Assembly: GCA_014904985.1 (NCBI GenBank)
Contig: MU128954.1
Span: forward strand, 177,637 to 241,636
Direction of reading: 5' to 3'
From: Hydnum rufescens UP504
Lineage: Eukaryota > Basidiomycota > Agaricomycetes > Cantharellales > Hydnaceae
DNA length: 64,000 nucleotides
Of this stretch, positions 35,001 through 47,403 are shown piece by piece. The notes beneath the pieces were generated by a model that was not told the origin of the DNA, did no database searches, and worked only from the letters and a program-made list of their open reading frames with translations. Within the stretch, counting starts at the first letter, position 1. Every line of letters starts with the position of its first letter. Position numbers and translations under genes: made by a program.

Positions 35001-38000
35001 ATGGCAGATGAATCAAATGTATCGGTGTCGGATCTCGTCCGGCAAGTCTTTATTTTGTGAAGATTCGTCCTCGTCCTCATGTTGGGTGCATGTTCTAGGG
35101 AGATCAAGGGATTAACTATTGACTTTAAGAAGTCCTTGAATCCCCCAGCTAACCCATGGGATCAAGAAGTGGAATTTCAGCGCCAAAAGTATGCAGTCTC
35201 GATGTTCGTGCGCGTTTCGTATAATTAACGGACGCCCCAGCCTGCGCCGACACATTATCCAAGTTATATTCAAGTATCCATCCTCCATCCATGCCGTCAA
35301 ATTGGAGACTACGCTCTGGATTGATACCTCTCATGCCGTTATCGCAAGGTATCGAGATCTGATCTCGAAGCTTGACAACAAGGTCAACAAGAATCCTTCC
35401 GCGGACCAGCGCCGCGGCAACGGGCGCTTCGGTCGTGGTGAGGAGGTCCCGTCGCTCTCCGGAAGCTGATGACACGATTTCGTTCATTCCTTTCCGCTGA
35501 GGAAAGGTTTTGGAGTGGCCTGATCCTCCGTCTCGTTAAGACCTTTGAGCTCACCGCTGCAACCAAGGCGATCGATGCGCTGTCTCTGTCCGCAACTGAC
35601 CCAGCGGATCTGGCGTCGCCCCAAAAGGTTGCCGGCTCAAGGACATCACTCGTTCCCTCCGACTCGCCTATGGCCGAGGAGATTTCGGAGGACATCAAGG
35701 ATAAGAAGTTGCTGTTTTTGCAAAAGAGTCTTATCTCTCTCGGAGACTTGGCCCGCTATCGGGAACAGTACAATGAAGGAGGGGGTCGGCCATGGCCAGG
35801 CAATGAAGCTCAAACAGATCGAGGGAGGGGCACACCAGTTAATCTCCCAGTGCGCCGCCCCAGAAATCATGGACAAGGCTTTGGAATATTATCGTCAAGC
35901 CAAACTCCTACTTCCCGATGAGGGTAATCCATCCAACCAGCTGGCGATTTTGTCCCTTTATGGAGGCGATTCTTTCGCCGCAGTTATGCATTATTATCGG
36001 GCACTTTGTGTGAAGCACGCCTTTCCCACCTCTCGGGAAAACCTTCACAAGACTCTCCAAAAGGTGTTCGACGCTTACCGGAAGTCTTCAGAGGTTTTGA
36101 GCGATCCCGTCGAAGCCCTTCAACGCGATGTACTCATCCTTCATGCACTTTGGCAGCTGAAGCCATCGTAAGCAACATTCTGATATATTCTGTGCGTTTA
36201 TCGTGCTTACAATATTTGCTGGTCAGATCTTCCAAGATTTCAGAGTTATCCACAAATGTCATATCGTCTTTCATGACGCTTATATCCAGCCGCTCGTTAT
36301 CGCCCCATCTAATAACGGGTATCTTTATCATGTCAGTGGGTGCTCTCTGGACCGTCAACCCCACGACCCCGCCCTCGCCTGACACACACAAGGATTTGAG
36401 TCCTCTGGAACCGGAACCTTGGGTGGAGACAACAATCGTGACGCATATCCTGGGGTTAATCCGTGCACTATCAAAAACTGGGACATCCGAACTGAAGGAA
36501 GCGATGTCCACCCTCAATCGAGACCCTGCGGGTGGGGTTGTAGACAGTTTGGCGATATTCATCACTGCTACGTTCCGTCGTACTCTTCCTGCACTCCATA
36601 TCGCATCAGCTTGGCTCAAAAGCAACCTCGAATATCTTCACGGCCTCGCTGATAAGTTGACCGATGGAAATGTAGAGGAATCGTTTCGCTGGTTTTGGTC
36701 TTCATATTCCATCTTTATATGGCACATTTCCCGCGTATTTCCTTCAGAGAGGTTGCCGAACCATACCATCGTTTTGGAGGAGGAGTCGAATTCCGAGGAT
36801 TCATTCCACTGGCGTTGACACCATCGAAAATGGTGACAAAGACAGACAATCTCGTTGATGAATCTACCGTCCATCCAAATGAAGAACATTTAACGAGGAT
36901 CCGAACTATGCTACTGGATGCTCGATATCTTGCTTCCTTCGATGTAAGCAGGACTAATCTGCCATTGTCGATATAATACTTAGGAAGGGATTCGCCCTAT
37001 AGGAAACCCCTCTCATCTACGCTGAGGGAAAATTTCGCCTGCGTCCCGTGACCCCTCTGGATGGTGGCTCTCTCGATCCAGGATCGGAATATGTGGACAA
37101 TGATTTTGTTCTGCCGACGAAACAAAGTGATGGTGTCCCATTTATGAGTCGAGAGGAAGATGCCGATGATGACTCTGCTACGGTCAGCACCGATGATCCA
37201 GTTGGGTTAGCGATGAAGGCCACTCTTGGGGAGAATGATGATGATGAAGACGAGATGGAGGATGAGAGAATCTTGTATCCTCAGCGAACTTCGACGTCAC
37301 CTATGTGTGTCTGCCCTATATGACTTGAATTTTTTTCTCTCACATGATATGAATTCTTCAGGGCCCTACCTCAAACAACTACGGCGTTCCCACCTCCGCT
37401 CTCAACAGGTGGTTCCCCTTCACGGACCGCCAAGCCAGGGACTACAGCGGAAGATCTCCTGAGTCGTGTTTTGGGTGGCGTCCCTAGCGCTCAGGCCAGG
37501 GCACGTACATCCAGCGATCCTTTGCGATCCTTCTCAGCGTCAACCTCCATGCCAGCAACTCCGTTGGTTTCCCACCCCTTCATTTCATCAACTTCGACGA
37601 TGCCTCCTGGAAACATTTGGGAAGGGTCTACACCACCCCTTCAAAGCAATAGATCGGGATGGCATGCCAATGCCGGAAGCCCCCTTGCTCGGAGCTTCCC
37701 CCAACAAGCACCGGAAACAATGCCTTCTCCGCTCTCATTCTCTCCGACATGGGTTCCTCAACACCGTCATCAGCAATCTCTCAATAGTTTTCCATTGGCG
37801 CAACCTCCTCAGTTTGCTGCTCCATCTAATAATATATACCTGAACCAAACAAGTGTGTATGGTGTTGGTGCTCCAATGAATGCGTCACCCCAACACAACA
37901 ACCACTTTGGCCTGGTGAGAGATGTAGGCAGTCGATTGTCACAATCACAGTTCCAACCATACCTCTACCAGCCACAGCCTTTAGCATCTCTTCCAAATCA

Positions 38001-38100
38001 AATTCCGTTTGCCAGTGGCTCTGTCGAGGAGTCTTCTGCCATTGTCTCCGGAAGCCATGGCTCCCCTGCCTTCGTAGTGCGCAACTCCCCGTGGCGATGA
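35001..38100 (+). CDS. EST1/SMG7-like protein (telomerase / NMD factor family)
   Basis: Members carry a 14-3-3-like TPR domain and act in nonsense-mediated decay (SMG5-7, Ebs1) or telomerase recruitment (Est1). The start at 35001 (MADESNVSVSDLVRQ) is followed by spliced REIKGLTIDFKKSLNPPANP and LRRHIIQVIFKYPSSIHA. Typical blocks follow: RFRSFLSAEERFWSGLILRL, KSLISLGDLARYREQYN, KALEYYRQAKLLLPDEGNPS, NQLAILSLYGGDSFAAVMHY and YRALCVKHAFPTSRENL. These are the helical repeats and the DNA/RNA-binding domain start. A second helical region runs to about 36960, then an acidic stretch (DDDEDEMEDERIL) and a Ser/Pro/Gln-rich tail ending VVRNSPWR. No PIN domain is visible, which favours SMG7/Ebs1 over SMG6. 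Multiple introns; several junctions are not fixed. Confidence 0.8.
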
Positions 38101-38502
38101 TATCATCGGGATCTTAGGTCCATTCTGTCGGAGCGTCTCTTCATAGGCATTAGGCAGAATCCCCCCTCACCATTGTGTTCGGATCATGGATTATCCATCT
38201 GGAAAAGCGTGAATGGGCCAGATGCAACATGTATGCAAGCATGTTGCTGAGCACCTTTGCCTGCAGTCACCCATAGTGCCAACAAGACAATTGAAGGATT
38301 CTTGCCTTCGTGTGCATGTCATTCATTACACCTTGGACGTTGATATCTTCTTTTCTGTCTCTTTGTTGCTGGTGATTCTCTCATGCGATGGTCTTCACGC
38401 TTGGCTTGATAGTTGAATAGTAGGGCAATATCAATTGGTTCAATTCCATCCACCCATCACTTGGTCGCTCATACAGGTGTTGCATGTATTACTCGCTCTT
38501 GC
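38101..38502. other. Convergent 3' intergenic
   Basis: About 400 bp between two converging genes. No frame or RNA was supported; presumably 3' UTRs. Confidence 0.5.
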
Positions 38503-39879
38503 CTACGAGGTAGCTCTCGTACTGCTGTCCGCTAGGGAACGCGCCTTCGATGCCCAGGCCCTCCCCGCCCGGGATTCGTTTGCTCGCCCAAGGTGCGCCG
38601 ATATCCATTCTCCAACAGCAACGAGCGCGGGCAGGTCAACGTCAGTGCTGTATCCTATCCCATGGAGGGCGTGCACGACGTCCTATGAATTCCAAAACGC
38701 CAGGATTTAATGGGCAATTCGAGCACTAGAGAGACAAAGACGGTATCACACCTCAGTGGCGACATTCCCAGTTGCACCAGGGGAAAATGGGCAACCACCC
38801 AGGCCTGCAACTGTGATAAGGGATAGTGTGAGGATTTCGATTGCCCTCGAGAGCCCGATGGCTAGAAGTACCTGAGCTATCCACCGTCCGAATGCCAGCC
38901 TATACATTCTTCGGATTCATGACAGGCAGCGAGTGAAGTGGTGTGCGGAAAACTCACTTCAATAGCTGTTAAGACATTAGCAATACCCATTCCGTACGTG
39001 TCATGATTCTGTGCTCAGGTAAGTGGACAGTCAGGACGGAACCCAGATAATGTATATCTTAACATGACGGGCGTACGTGTGCCTAAGTCTTCCTTGAGCA
39101 AGAGTAAAGTCTGAGACGCGGGCGATGGGTGCTCACAGCCAATTTATCTACGCTGACTTGGGCCATAACGACATCGAGCATATTTGTCATTGTCCTCGGG
39201 GTTCCGAATCCTGTCGTGTCACCAAGCGACACTTCATAGCACCCCATGTCGACGAGAGCCTTCGCCACATCGCGGACACTTTTTGGTGCGATGGGTCCTT
39301 CATACGAACAAGAAATCACCGTACTGACATACCCCCTCACACGAAGACCACGATTTAGCGCTAGCTCTGCTACTGGCGCCAAGCGATCGAGGGACTCTGA
39401 AATAGAGCAATTGATGTTGGCCTTGGAGAATGATTCAGAAGCCGCAGCAAAGATCGCAATTTCATCTGTCAGCGGCGGTTCATCAAGAGAGGCCAAGGAG
39501 GGCCCATCGAGGAGAGTAAGTAGGCCCTTCATATTTGGCACCAGCACCGGATATCGAGTGTCCTGTCGTCGCTTCAGACCTCGTAATACGTCTGATGTCC
39601 CAGCCATCTGAATATTCGTTCCAGTGCAGTCCGATCCGGTATAAATGCAATACTCATTACCTGCGGGACCCGTTTTGGAGAGACAAAACTGCCAGCTTCG
39701 ATTACACCAAGGCCAGCATCAGCGAGGCGTTCGATCAGAGCGATTCTATCGTGAACATGGATAGCAATTGGCTCATTCTGAAGCCCATCACGCGGTCCCA
39801 CTTCAACTATCCGGACGAACTTGGAGGAGAATGATCTCCTGCTCATGGCGAATATCGTGGCCGTTCTGGACCATAACAT
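38503..39879 (-). CDS. Hydroxymethylglutaryl-CoA lyase, mitochondrial
   Basis: Cleaves HMG-CoA to acetyl-CoA and acetoacetate, the last step of leucine breakdown. The N-terminus MLWSRTATIFAMSRRSFSSK is Arg/Ser-rich, like a mitochondrial presequence, and leads directly into FVRIVEVGPRDGLQNEP with the catalytic-site DGLQNE. Other barrel blocks are RLADAGLGVIEAGSFVSPKR, YPVLVPNMKG, IAIFAAASESFSKANINCSI, GYVSTVISCSYEGPI and YEVSLGDTTGFGTPRTM. The conserved catalytic-cysteine loop VAGLGGCPFSPGATGNVATE is encoded at about 38745-38800. The last exon carries DVVHALHGIGYSTDVDLPAL and ends at 38503. Divergent from MRC1, with 136 bp between start codons. Confidence 0.9.
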
Positions 39880-39964
39880 GAGGAAATTCGGCAGTGTCCG
39901 ATTACATAATCGTACCGCGTCCGAGTCTTCCTCCCCTTCTCTCTAGCTTTTTGGGAGACAAACT

Positions 39965-39993
39965 ACGCGCTCTAGAAATCTAGGAAAGCGCGT
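39965..39993. promoter_or_regulatory. Inverted pair of ACGCGC (MCB-like) motifs
   Basis: ACGCGC at 39965-39970 and its inverse GCGCGT at 39988-39993, around CTAGAAATCTAG, lie 23-51 bp upstream of the MRC1 start. ACGCG is the core of the MBF box that drives G1/S genes in yeasts. MRC1 acts in S phase, so the match makes sense, but it is inferred. Confidence 0.4.
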
Positions 39994-40015
39994 GGTTAAT
40001 TTGACAGCGTATTAA

Positions 40016-43000
40016 ATGCATCCGTTTCCCTTAGCCGCAATGGCTGCTGTGCCGGAAGCGCTCTCAGCCCGCCCCAAAAATACCAGAACATATGGGAAAG
40101 CGCGTGCAGACGCCGTCGTTCCTATCGAGGATAGACTTGCAGCTCTGGATAACGCGAGTCTTAAGGATCTTTCCCTCCGTCATTCACAAGACAGTATCAC
40201 GTCTCCCCCACGTTCGCCTGACAGTGATATCGGAAGATTCACATATGGATGGAAGGCTCGCTTAGAAGCGATAGATGCAGGGGAGGAGGACGATGATCCT
40301 CCCTCTCTGGATTATAAACCGCAGCCATTCCGCCTTTCTTCTCCCACCTCCGCATCCTCCACTAATACACCTCACAATAAGCGCGTCCAATCGCCCTCTA
40401 GAAGCGCGTCTTCTTCCCCAGTCTCAGCTCCCGCACACCCTCTCGACACACCACCCTCGCTGCCTGATTTGGCATTCTCTCGCAAACGGTCCCGCGATAT
40501 GGATGCTGGTCCTGTGATCGCCGCATCTGCACTGGACACCATTTCATCATCGCTGCACAACATTTCGTCCTCCATTTATCCCACTTCCAGAGGTATGGAT
40601 GCTCCAGGCGATCCCGGTCTAGACCAATCAGACGATGACCCACCGAAGAAGGGGGAGAAAGGCAAAAAACCGAAGGTGCGATATAAAGTATATGGCATCC
40701 AAAACATCCATCTCATGTCTCTCTGTAGAAGCTTACAAAGAAGGTTCTCATCGAGACGCAGAAGGAGTCGGCCCGATTGAAAGCCGGTGGGCGATGCATA
40801 TTTGCCTCCCAGGAATCGGAACTAATCGAATCCTATTTTAGCTAAAAATGTCTCCTTAAGAGGCAGTGGTTTTGCTCCCAAAGCACGCCCTATTTCTAAC
40901 CTCCTCGAAATATTGCAGCAGTCAGTGGTGCCGCAACGTACCGTCTCGTCTCCTATCGATTCTTTTTCCTCGTCTCAGCCTAGTAATCCCGCAAGCACAC
41001 ACCTGAGCGGTTCCCAATGCCTGCCGTCGTCTGCAACGCTCGTGGCATCATCCAATAAAGTTCTTCCGTCCCCCTGGGAACTGAACGATGATGAGCAAGC
41101 TCCATCTTCTCCATATGAGCCCCCTCGTCCCACCTTCCCGCTGCATGTCATCCCCTCTCTCCTCACTTCCTCGAAGTCCTACGATCCTGCTGCGGTTCTG
41201 CGCCCGCCCACTCCTCTAAATGGAGAGGATGAGGATGAGGACGACGATGACATGCTACATCCAGATATCGTCATTGCAAGAGGAATTGCAAAATCGAAGG
41301 AAAATGCCAGGGAGAAGGAAAATCGAGCTCGAGCTCACGCCTTGAAACTTCAAGCACTCAAGTTTCAAGGTATCAAGAATGCAACCACTCATAGTGCATT
41401 CTCAGGTATCACATTCGAGGAGGATGATGTCGAAATCGATGCTGCCCCAACCCTAACTACCACAACTAATTCGCAGGCCGCGGACCAAAAAGTTAAGGGC
41501 CGCCAACTGCAGCCTTTTTTAGACGATACCATCTCCCGTGTCAAGAAATCCAAGACTCGTGCCGTGACTCGGGCAGCTCTATTTGGCTCCGTCGTCATTG
41601 CGAAGCAAACACAGGCAGTGCGAAAGTCGAAAGTAAAGGATCCTGTAGAAGAACACAGGGAAAGGCTCCTTACGAAGGCAGGCTTGGATGCAATTGAGGC
41701 CCGCAAAGCCAAGGAGGCGGATTGGGTGGCACGTGGTGGCACGCTAATGGATGCGCAGGCCCCGAAGGGAACGATGTTGGAGGAAATCTTGGGAACTGGC
41801 TCTGAAAGGCTTCGAGAAATTGAACAAAGACTAGAACGCGGCAGTGAAGACGAGGAAGACCAAGAGGATGGGGATTATCAGTCTAATGAGGAACCCCATC
41901 GTGAACGAGAATTATCCTCAAATCCCTCTCTACCTCTAGAATTAGCTGGGTCCCTAGCACCGTTATCTCCTTCGTCTCCAAGCGACTCATTTGCATCGGG
42001 TTCCTCCCCGTTTTTCCGGCGCACCATGCCAGTAGATGGGTCACCTTCACATACGAGTCCCCCTACGTCTACATCGGAGGACGATGCTAATAATGGTCGT
42101 GGAATCAATTCGTTACCTCAACGGCGGGGGGCTAAGAAGAGCCTCATCCGTCGTATCGTCTCAGATGATGAGGACCAAGGAGATTCAGAGAATCCTCGTG
42201 CCCGTCCTGCGGGGTCAGGCGCAGATTCCGACGCCGAGAATACTCGCCCCATTATGGATGATTCAGACCTGGAAAATATACCGCCTCTTGTGGTTCGGCA
42301 GGTTTCCACTGAATTGGATGATGATGACAGTGCGAATGGGGCGCGCGCACCACTCAAGGCTTTATCTTCGTTCTCGTCATCCCTATCATTGTCCTCGATA
42401 TCAAGAGTCTCGGGAAAGCCCCTGGGAGTGCTTGCTCAGGGTGAGAAGAGACACCTCAGCTCTGCATCTCGCAGCAGGCCTCTTGCAGAGCTCCGTGACT
42501 CAGCCTGGCAACCTGATGAAAACGTTGGAGAGACTGACTTTGGCTTTGGCGGAATGTCACAATTATTTGAAGCCACGCAGGGTATGCAGAGTCAAAATGA
42601 CCTGGTCAGTTTTGAGTTTTCCTCTTTTTCCTGAGCGGCGTTTAACTGAAGAGGAGAAATCCCAAATTCCAGTTACGCGATGGACCTGTGCGGGGAGCCG
42701 AATTCAGCCTGTCGTTGTCCACGCAGGCTTCAGGTTTGCTCCCCGCTGTAAAGATATCGGACTCGCGCAGACGGATGAATGATAACATCCTGATACAACA
42801 GGAGGAGGATATCGGTCTGACGATGCGGGAACAAGCTTCCTCGCCCTCCAACGATAGAAAGAGATTATTCTTGAATGAGGATGGGTGAGTTCGGAGGTCT
42901 CTTTGCCTTTCTCGAACGGAATTTCATTGGTATATAGTTTTCTAACCCAGACTATATCACCCTCGTGGAATCAACCTGTATTTTCGGCAAGAGAAGAGGC

Positions 43001-44602
43001 AAGCGCAGTCAAGCCACTACCTGAGACCCGCTCCAGTCAGAACCAGACCGAGGCAGCTGCCTCACGTTGGAATGAGCAGCTGCACCCACGATCGTCAGTA
43101 GCGACATCGCCACCGCGCCGAAGACTCCTTCGAGGTCGTACTGTTCTATCACCTTCTCCATCGCACCTTCCGTCACTTTCCCCCGGAAATAACTCCCCAT
43201 CACAACTGATTACGGATGCTCCTGTCCGAACATCTTCTCCTATACTGTTGCCGAAGCCCCCCATAGATGTTTTCCAAGTTCTGATGAACCCCACCAGACA
43301 GTCAAATAGGGAAACATCCAAGAATTCAGTGGATCGCGCAATAATTGATGCGTTCGTGGAAAGGGAAGCAGAGGAGTCTGACGACGAGACACCATTTGAT
43401 GCCGGGTTTGGAGTACTCAAGGGTAAAGATAACGAAGACGATGGGGAGGGCCCGATGCTGGGGAAGAGCATATAAAGGATCTGGTTGATGATCAAGAGAT
43501 GGACGAAGAGACTCAGGCTAAGGAGCTCGTCTTGGAGAAAGCACAGTCAGGCCCTTCTTCTGTACTACTTTGTGTCATGATGCTCATAAGGTGTTCTCGC
43601 CATTTTCATAGTGAGCACGCTGCCGAGGACGATGCAAAAGCGTTGAAGATCGCACAGGACACAATCGAAGGGAATTTCCGTAATGGGCGTAACAAGCGCC
43701 GTAGGGGTGTAGACGGCCTAGACGATGACAGTGAGAGTGAGAACGATGAAGTGCGTCGCCCCAAGGTCGAGAAGAAACGTAGGATCAAGGACGACCGCCT
43801 CCCAGAGATGGGTGTGTCTTCTCCCTTAATCATTGACTCGGTTCATGGCGATTGATTTGTATCTCTGCGTAGCTAAGAACCCTGAGACGCTTGCATTCTT
43901 CCAGGCGTACAAGAAAGGTCATGACGATGACGAAGAAGCTTCGATAACGGGTGCAGCGGGTGGTAACTTTGCATCAGATGCAGACATAAGCGATGATGAC
44001 GGCGCCAAAGATGAAGCCGTCGAAATGATCACAGCAACCGAGATTCGGAAGCAAGTGCGTGAGGCAAAGAGGAAGGCAAGTGGGCCATGTGGTTGGTGCT
44101 GTTTCTTTGGCTAATAGGCCATATTCCGTAGGCTGATAGCTCAGTGCTCGAGTTTGACCCTGACGATGTAGAGTGGATCGGGCTGGATCCCGTCCTAGAC
44201 GAAGATGACGATTTGGATGTCGAGATCATACAATCAAAGCCAGCCAGAACAAACCGTCCTTTGAATTTGGATGTCGATGTCGAGGCGAGTCTGCTCCAAC
44301 CAGTATTTATTACAATGCATTGAAGTTCTGACCACTTGTCGATTCCACCCTCTTAGGATGAATGGAGGCAGCGAAAGTCATTAACGGAGGCTTCAAAGGA
44401 AGAGACAAATCGGTGGGAAGGACAACTCCAGGGATCGCGCTCCGCATCCACGGGAACGAATGGGCGGGCGGCAGTTACGGGCTACGACCGGCGGAAGAAG
44501 CTACCCAGCGTAGCAGAAGGATCCTCCCGACGAACACATTTGACCAAGCCGGCCAGCATCTTGAGCTCGCTGAATACGAAGAAAGTAGGAGGGTTTGAAT
44601 GA
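40016..44602 (+). CDS. MRC1: MRC1/Claspin, replication checkpoint mediator
   Basis: A large acidic fork protein that links replicative helicase and polymerase to checkpoint kinase activation. The first exon, from 40016 (an alternative Met is at 40040), is Ser/Pro-rich. A long exon carries the acidic/basic alternation PTPLNGEDEDEDDDDMLHPD, PVEEHRERLLTKAGLDAIEA and LRDSAWQPDENVGETDFGFG. Later exons hold the MRC1 domain: SVDRAIIDAFVEREAEESDD, a coiled acidic stretch ending QEMDEETQAKELVLEKA, and DDAKALKIAQDTIEGNFRNG then RNKRRRGVDGLDDDSESEND. Then come KNPETLAFFQAYKKG and DPDDVEWIG. The C-terminus is TKPASILSSLNTKKVGGFE, stopping at 44602. Several SQ/TQ sites (for example RHSQDS) are possible checkpoint-kinase targets. 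At least eight introns; some are not precisely placed. Confidence 0.85.
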
Positions 44603-45006
44603 GGAAGTCATGGGTCTCCACTACGGTTTCTGGTTCATTTTTCTTCTGAGACCATTACATCGTGAACTACTACACACTACATGTATACCCCGTAATAGCA
44701 TATTCACCCTCTAACGAGGTGTTTGGTGCCGCCCGTCTCGATGGTATGCATTGGTCTAACCGCGCACTCTTGAAGCATCTTGTGATACTTCCATAGCCGT
44801 TAGGAACGCAAACTGCTACGGTATCCCAAGTCAGCAGACTCATTGGCATTCACTGATGGAAGGTATATGCCCAATGAAGAGATCTGCCTTTTTTTTGATG
44901 GAATCATAGCACTTACAACAGTGTAGGATAGTATCTCGATGAAAAGGTATGTAAGAATGATATAAGAGTGTTTGATGGACTCTGTGATACAACGTATGCA
45001 AAGAAG
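44603..45006. other. Convergent 3' intergenic
   Basis: About 400 bp between the ends of MRC1 and the She4-like gene. Nothing coding was seen. Confidence 0.5.
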
Positions 45007-47403
45007 TTAAAGTCGCACCTCAACCCCGCGTTCCATTAGCCACTTTAGACATTGCACCCCGGAAAGGATGATTTGACTTGAGCTCGGCGGTTGGTGAGGA
45101 ATGGTATTGTGGTTGTCTGTAAGAGGCTCGACGAGTGCAACAAGTGCCGCTGCAAGCCCTTCTTTCTTCGCCGCTTCTATGACTTCCTCTTCCATTTCGA
45201 TACTTGGAGCGTTGGACAATATGCTCCAAGTGCAAACCACGGCGCGATGCGCAAGTTGGAGGGCATCTCCCGACAGAGCTACAGGTGCCGATGGCGATGA
45301 CACCTGGTTAATTCTATGGCTAGATCCCTTGGCACCGACCTCATCGCGAACTCTGGATGGATCAAGAATATCCCCAAGGATGGTGAATACTCCAGACGGC
45401 CCTTTCTCGATGGAGAGCAGTGCACGGCAGGCGGAAGCGGAATTTGAGAGAAGCATGGCGAGGGCGCCACACGCTGCCAACCGAGTTGGTTGGTCCTCGA
45501 CGTCAGAGAGCGCGAGAAGAACGTGGACGCGGGAAATGACGGCTTCAGGGGGGGTCGAAAGCGAAGTTGACGTAGACATTTTTGGCGTTGCTGGCGCTGT
45601 TGCTGATATCGTCTTCGCTTGGGCAGAAGGCACGGATTTGTTGGCTAGGGAGAGCTTGCCACCGTAACGCGCAAACATGACGTCCGTATGAATCAAGTTG
45701 CAAACAAGTTCGGTAGCTGCTCTCCGCACCATAATGTGGTCATCAAGGATTAAGACATCTAGTTTGGTTGCGAGATCCACAGTAGCCACACGATTCGCCA
45801 ACACAGCGGATACAGAGGCTAGGTTCGTCAAGGCCATAATTGCTTCGAAGCGTTGGAGGAGGCTGGATCGAGGATGTAGAAGGAGGAGGGACAAGGGACG
45901 GATGGCATCGATGAGTGCACTGTCGGATGTACCGAAGAGAAGTCCGGGGTTTGTAGTGATGGCGAGCTTTGCAAGCGCTTGGATCAGTGTCAAATCATCG
46001 ACAGCGAGAAGATTTTGAGATGAAGCTGGATGGGTCATTGAGCCAGGAGAAGACGAAGAAACCGAGGATAGAGCACTCCTGATGAGGCTCATCAATGTTT
46101 TACTTCCCCCATTCTGTAGGATGGGACCTCTATTTTCGTTAGGTTCCACCAAGCTCAGATAAGCACGACCTACGGCATGCCTGGTTGGAACACTCTCCGC
46201 TCGAGCGAGAGCAGTCAGTGCAGGCAATACCCCGGCCTTAATCAACCTCTTCCCACGCTCGATGGCGCTCGCGTCACTCTCCCGATCTTCAGGAACCGTC
46301 GAGGGCGTGCCAGTCGTCATGCCTAGAAGGCCGCCGGGTTTCGCAGTGACAGGATTTGCTAAATTGCGTAATTTGGCTAGTTGGGATTCTTCCTCTGTCA
46401 ATCGCGGTGCGAATGCTACAATATTGGATATGATGACAGATATACCGTAGACGAGAGCAGCATTGGTCTTTTTGGCCGCCGGTACATCATCGATAGACTG
46501 GGCAACGAGATTGTTTCTTCGCCGGATGACAGGCACGAGAGAGAAGAGACATTGGAGGAGTTTTTGGTCCTTGGAAAGCGACTCCTGTAGTGCCACTTCG
46601 ATACTAAGATATGCCAGCCCTTCGATTGAATCGATGACGGGGGAAAGGATCTCATTATTGTCACCCTCATGCGCATGGACTATCGTGTTCCTTAGAAGGG
46701 TACCAAGTTCATCCGTCTGGGAACGTTTACTCCTCGCACGCTCCGCCATGTCCTCCTGAGAGGTACCAGAGAGGTCGATACCGTTCCCCGCGGCATCCTC
46801 GGCACGGGCGAGTTTGGTAAGTGCCACAGCACAAGAAGTACGTATTTGGGTATCAGTTGACACACGGGCCTGAAGTTCAAGCCACGAGAGAAAATTCGCC
46901 CTCACAATAGAGCGACATGCAGCCTGATTGCTTGCCAGAGAGAAGAGAACGGCTAATTGACGTTGGACAAGGGGAAATGTCGGAAATAATTCAGGAAGTT
47001 CTTCAAGCCACTCCAGCATCCCATCGCGGAGGAACAAAAACACCCCTGAGAGGGGATCAATCTGCATGAGGGCGACAAGGAGGAATAGAGCACGACCGCA
47101 TTCCTTATTGTCTGCTGATCTCATGCCCATGTCCATGATCGGAATAAAGAGATCTGAGATATTGTGGGTGACGGTTTCATTTGTCTGGTTCTGTTTCTGC
47201 CCACTCTCGCGCAGGAAGAAAACAATAGTGGAAAGGACGAGATGGGAGAGGTTATGCAGTGAAGTACCGAAGGCATGGACGACAAGAGCGATGTTCTCGG
47301 CGGAAACGTTACCGTATGGTTCGTTATCGTTGCGAGCCCGGCGCATGTCCTTCAGGATAGTCTGCAGCTTGGCCTCCTCATCGATTGTTGTTTCTGTGGG
47401 CAT
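45007..47403 (-). CDS. SHE4: She4/Cro1/UNC-45 family myosin chaperone
   Basis: UCS-domain proteins fold and stabilise myosin motors and are needed for actin-based polarity; the Podospora homologue Cro1 is required for syncytial-to-cellular transitions in sexual development. This is a single uninterrupted 798-aa frame, within the usual fungal size, composed of armadillo-like helical repeats. Recognisable blocks include PLVQRQLAVLFSLASNQAAC, TSCAVALTKLARAED, SIEGLAYLSIEVALQE, KTNAALVYGISVIISNIVAF, ERGKRLIKAGVLPALTALA, FEAIMALTNLASVSA, MVRRAATELVCNLI and RLAACGALAMLLSNS. There is no N-terminal TPR, as expected for fungal members. The lack of introns stands out against its neighbours. Confidence 0.85.
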   Translation of the reverse strand: MPTETTIDEEAKLQTILKDMRRARNDNEPYGNVSAENIALVVHAFGTSLHNLSHLVLSTIVFFLRESGQKQNQTNETVTHNISDLFIPIMDMGMRSADNKECGRALFLLVALMQIDPLSGVFLFLRDGMLEWLEELPELFPTFPLVQRQLAVLFSLASNQAACRSIVRANFLSWLELQARVSTDTQIRTSCAVALTKLARAEDAAGNGIDLSGTSQEDMAERARSKRSQTDELGTLLRNTIVHAHEGDNNEILSPVIDSIEGLAYLSIEVALQESLSKDQKLLQCLFSLVPVIRRRNNLVAQSIDDVPAAKKTNAALVYGISVIISNIVAFAPRLTEEESQLAKLRNLANPVTAKPGGLLGMTTGTPSTVPEDRESDASAIERGKRLIKAGVLPALTALARAESVPTRHAVGRAYLSLVEPNENRGPILQNGGSKTLMSLIRSALSSVSSSSPGSMTHPASSQNLLAVDDLTLIQALAKLAITTNPGLLFGTSDSALIDAIRPLSLLLLHPRSSLLQRFEAIMALTNLASVSAVLANRVATVDLATKLDVLILDDHIMVRRAATELVCNLIHTDVMFARYGGKLSLANKSVPSAQAKTISATAPATPKMSTSTSLSTPPEAVISRVHVLLALSDVEDQPTRLAACGALAMLLSNSASACRALLSIEKGPSGVFTILGDILDPSRVRDEVGAKGSSHRINQVSSPSAPVALSGDALQLAHRAVVCTWSILSNAPSIEMEEEVIEAAKKEGLAAALVALVEPLTDNHNTIPHQPPSSSQIILSGVQCLKWLMERGVEVRL

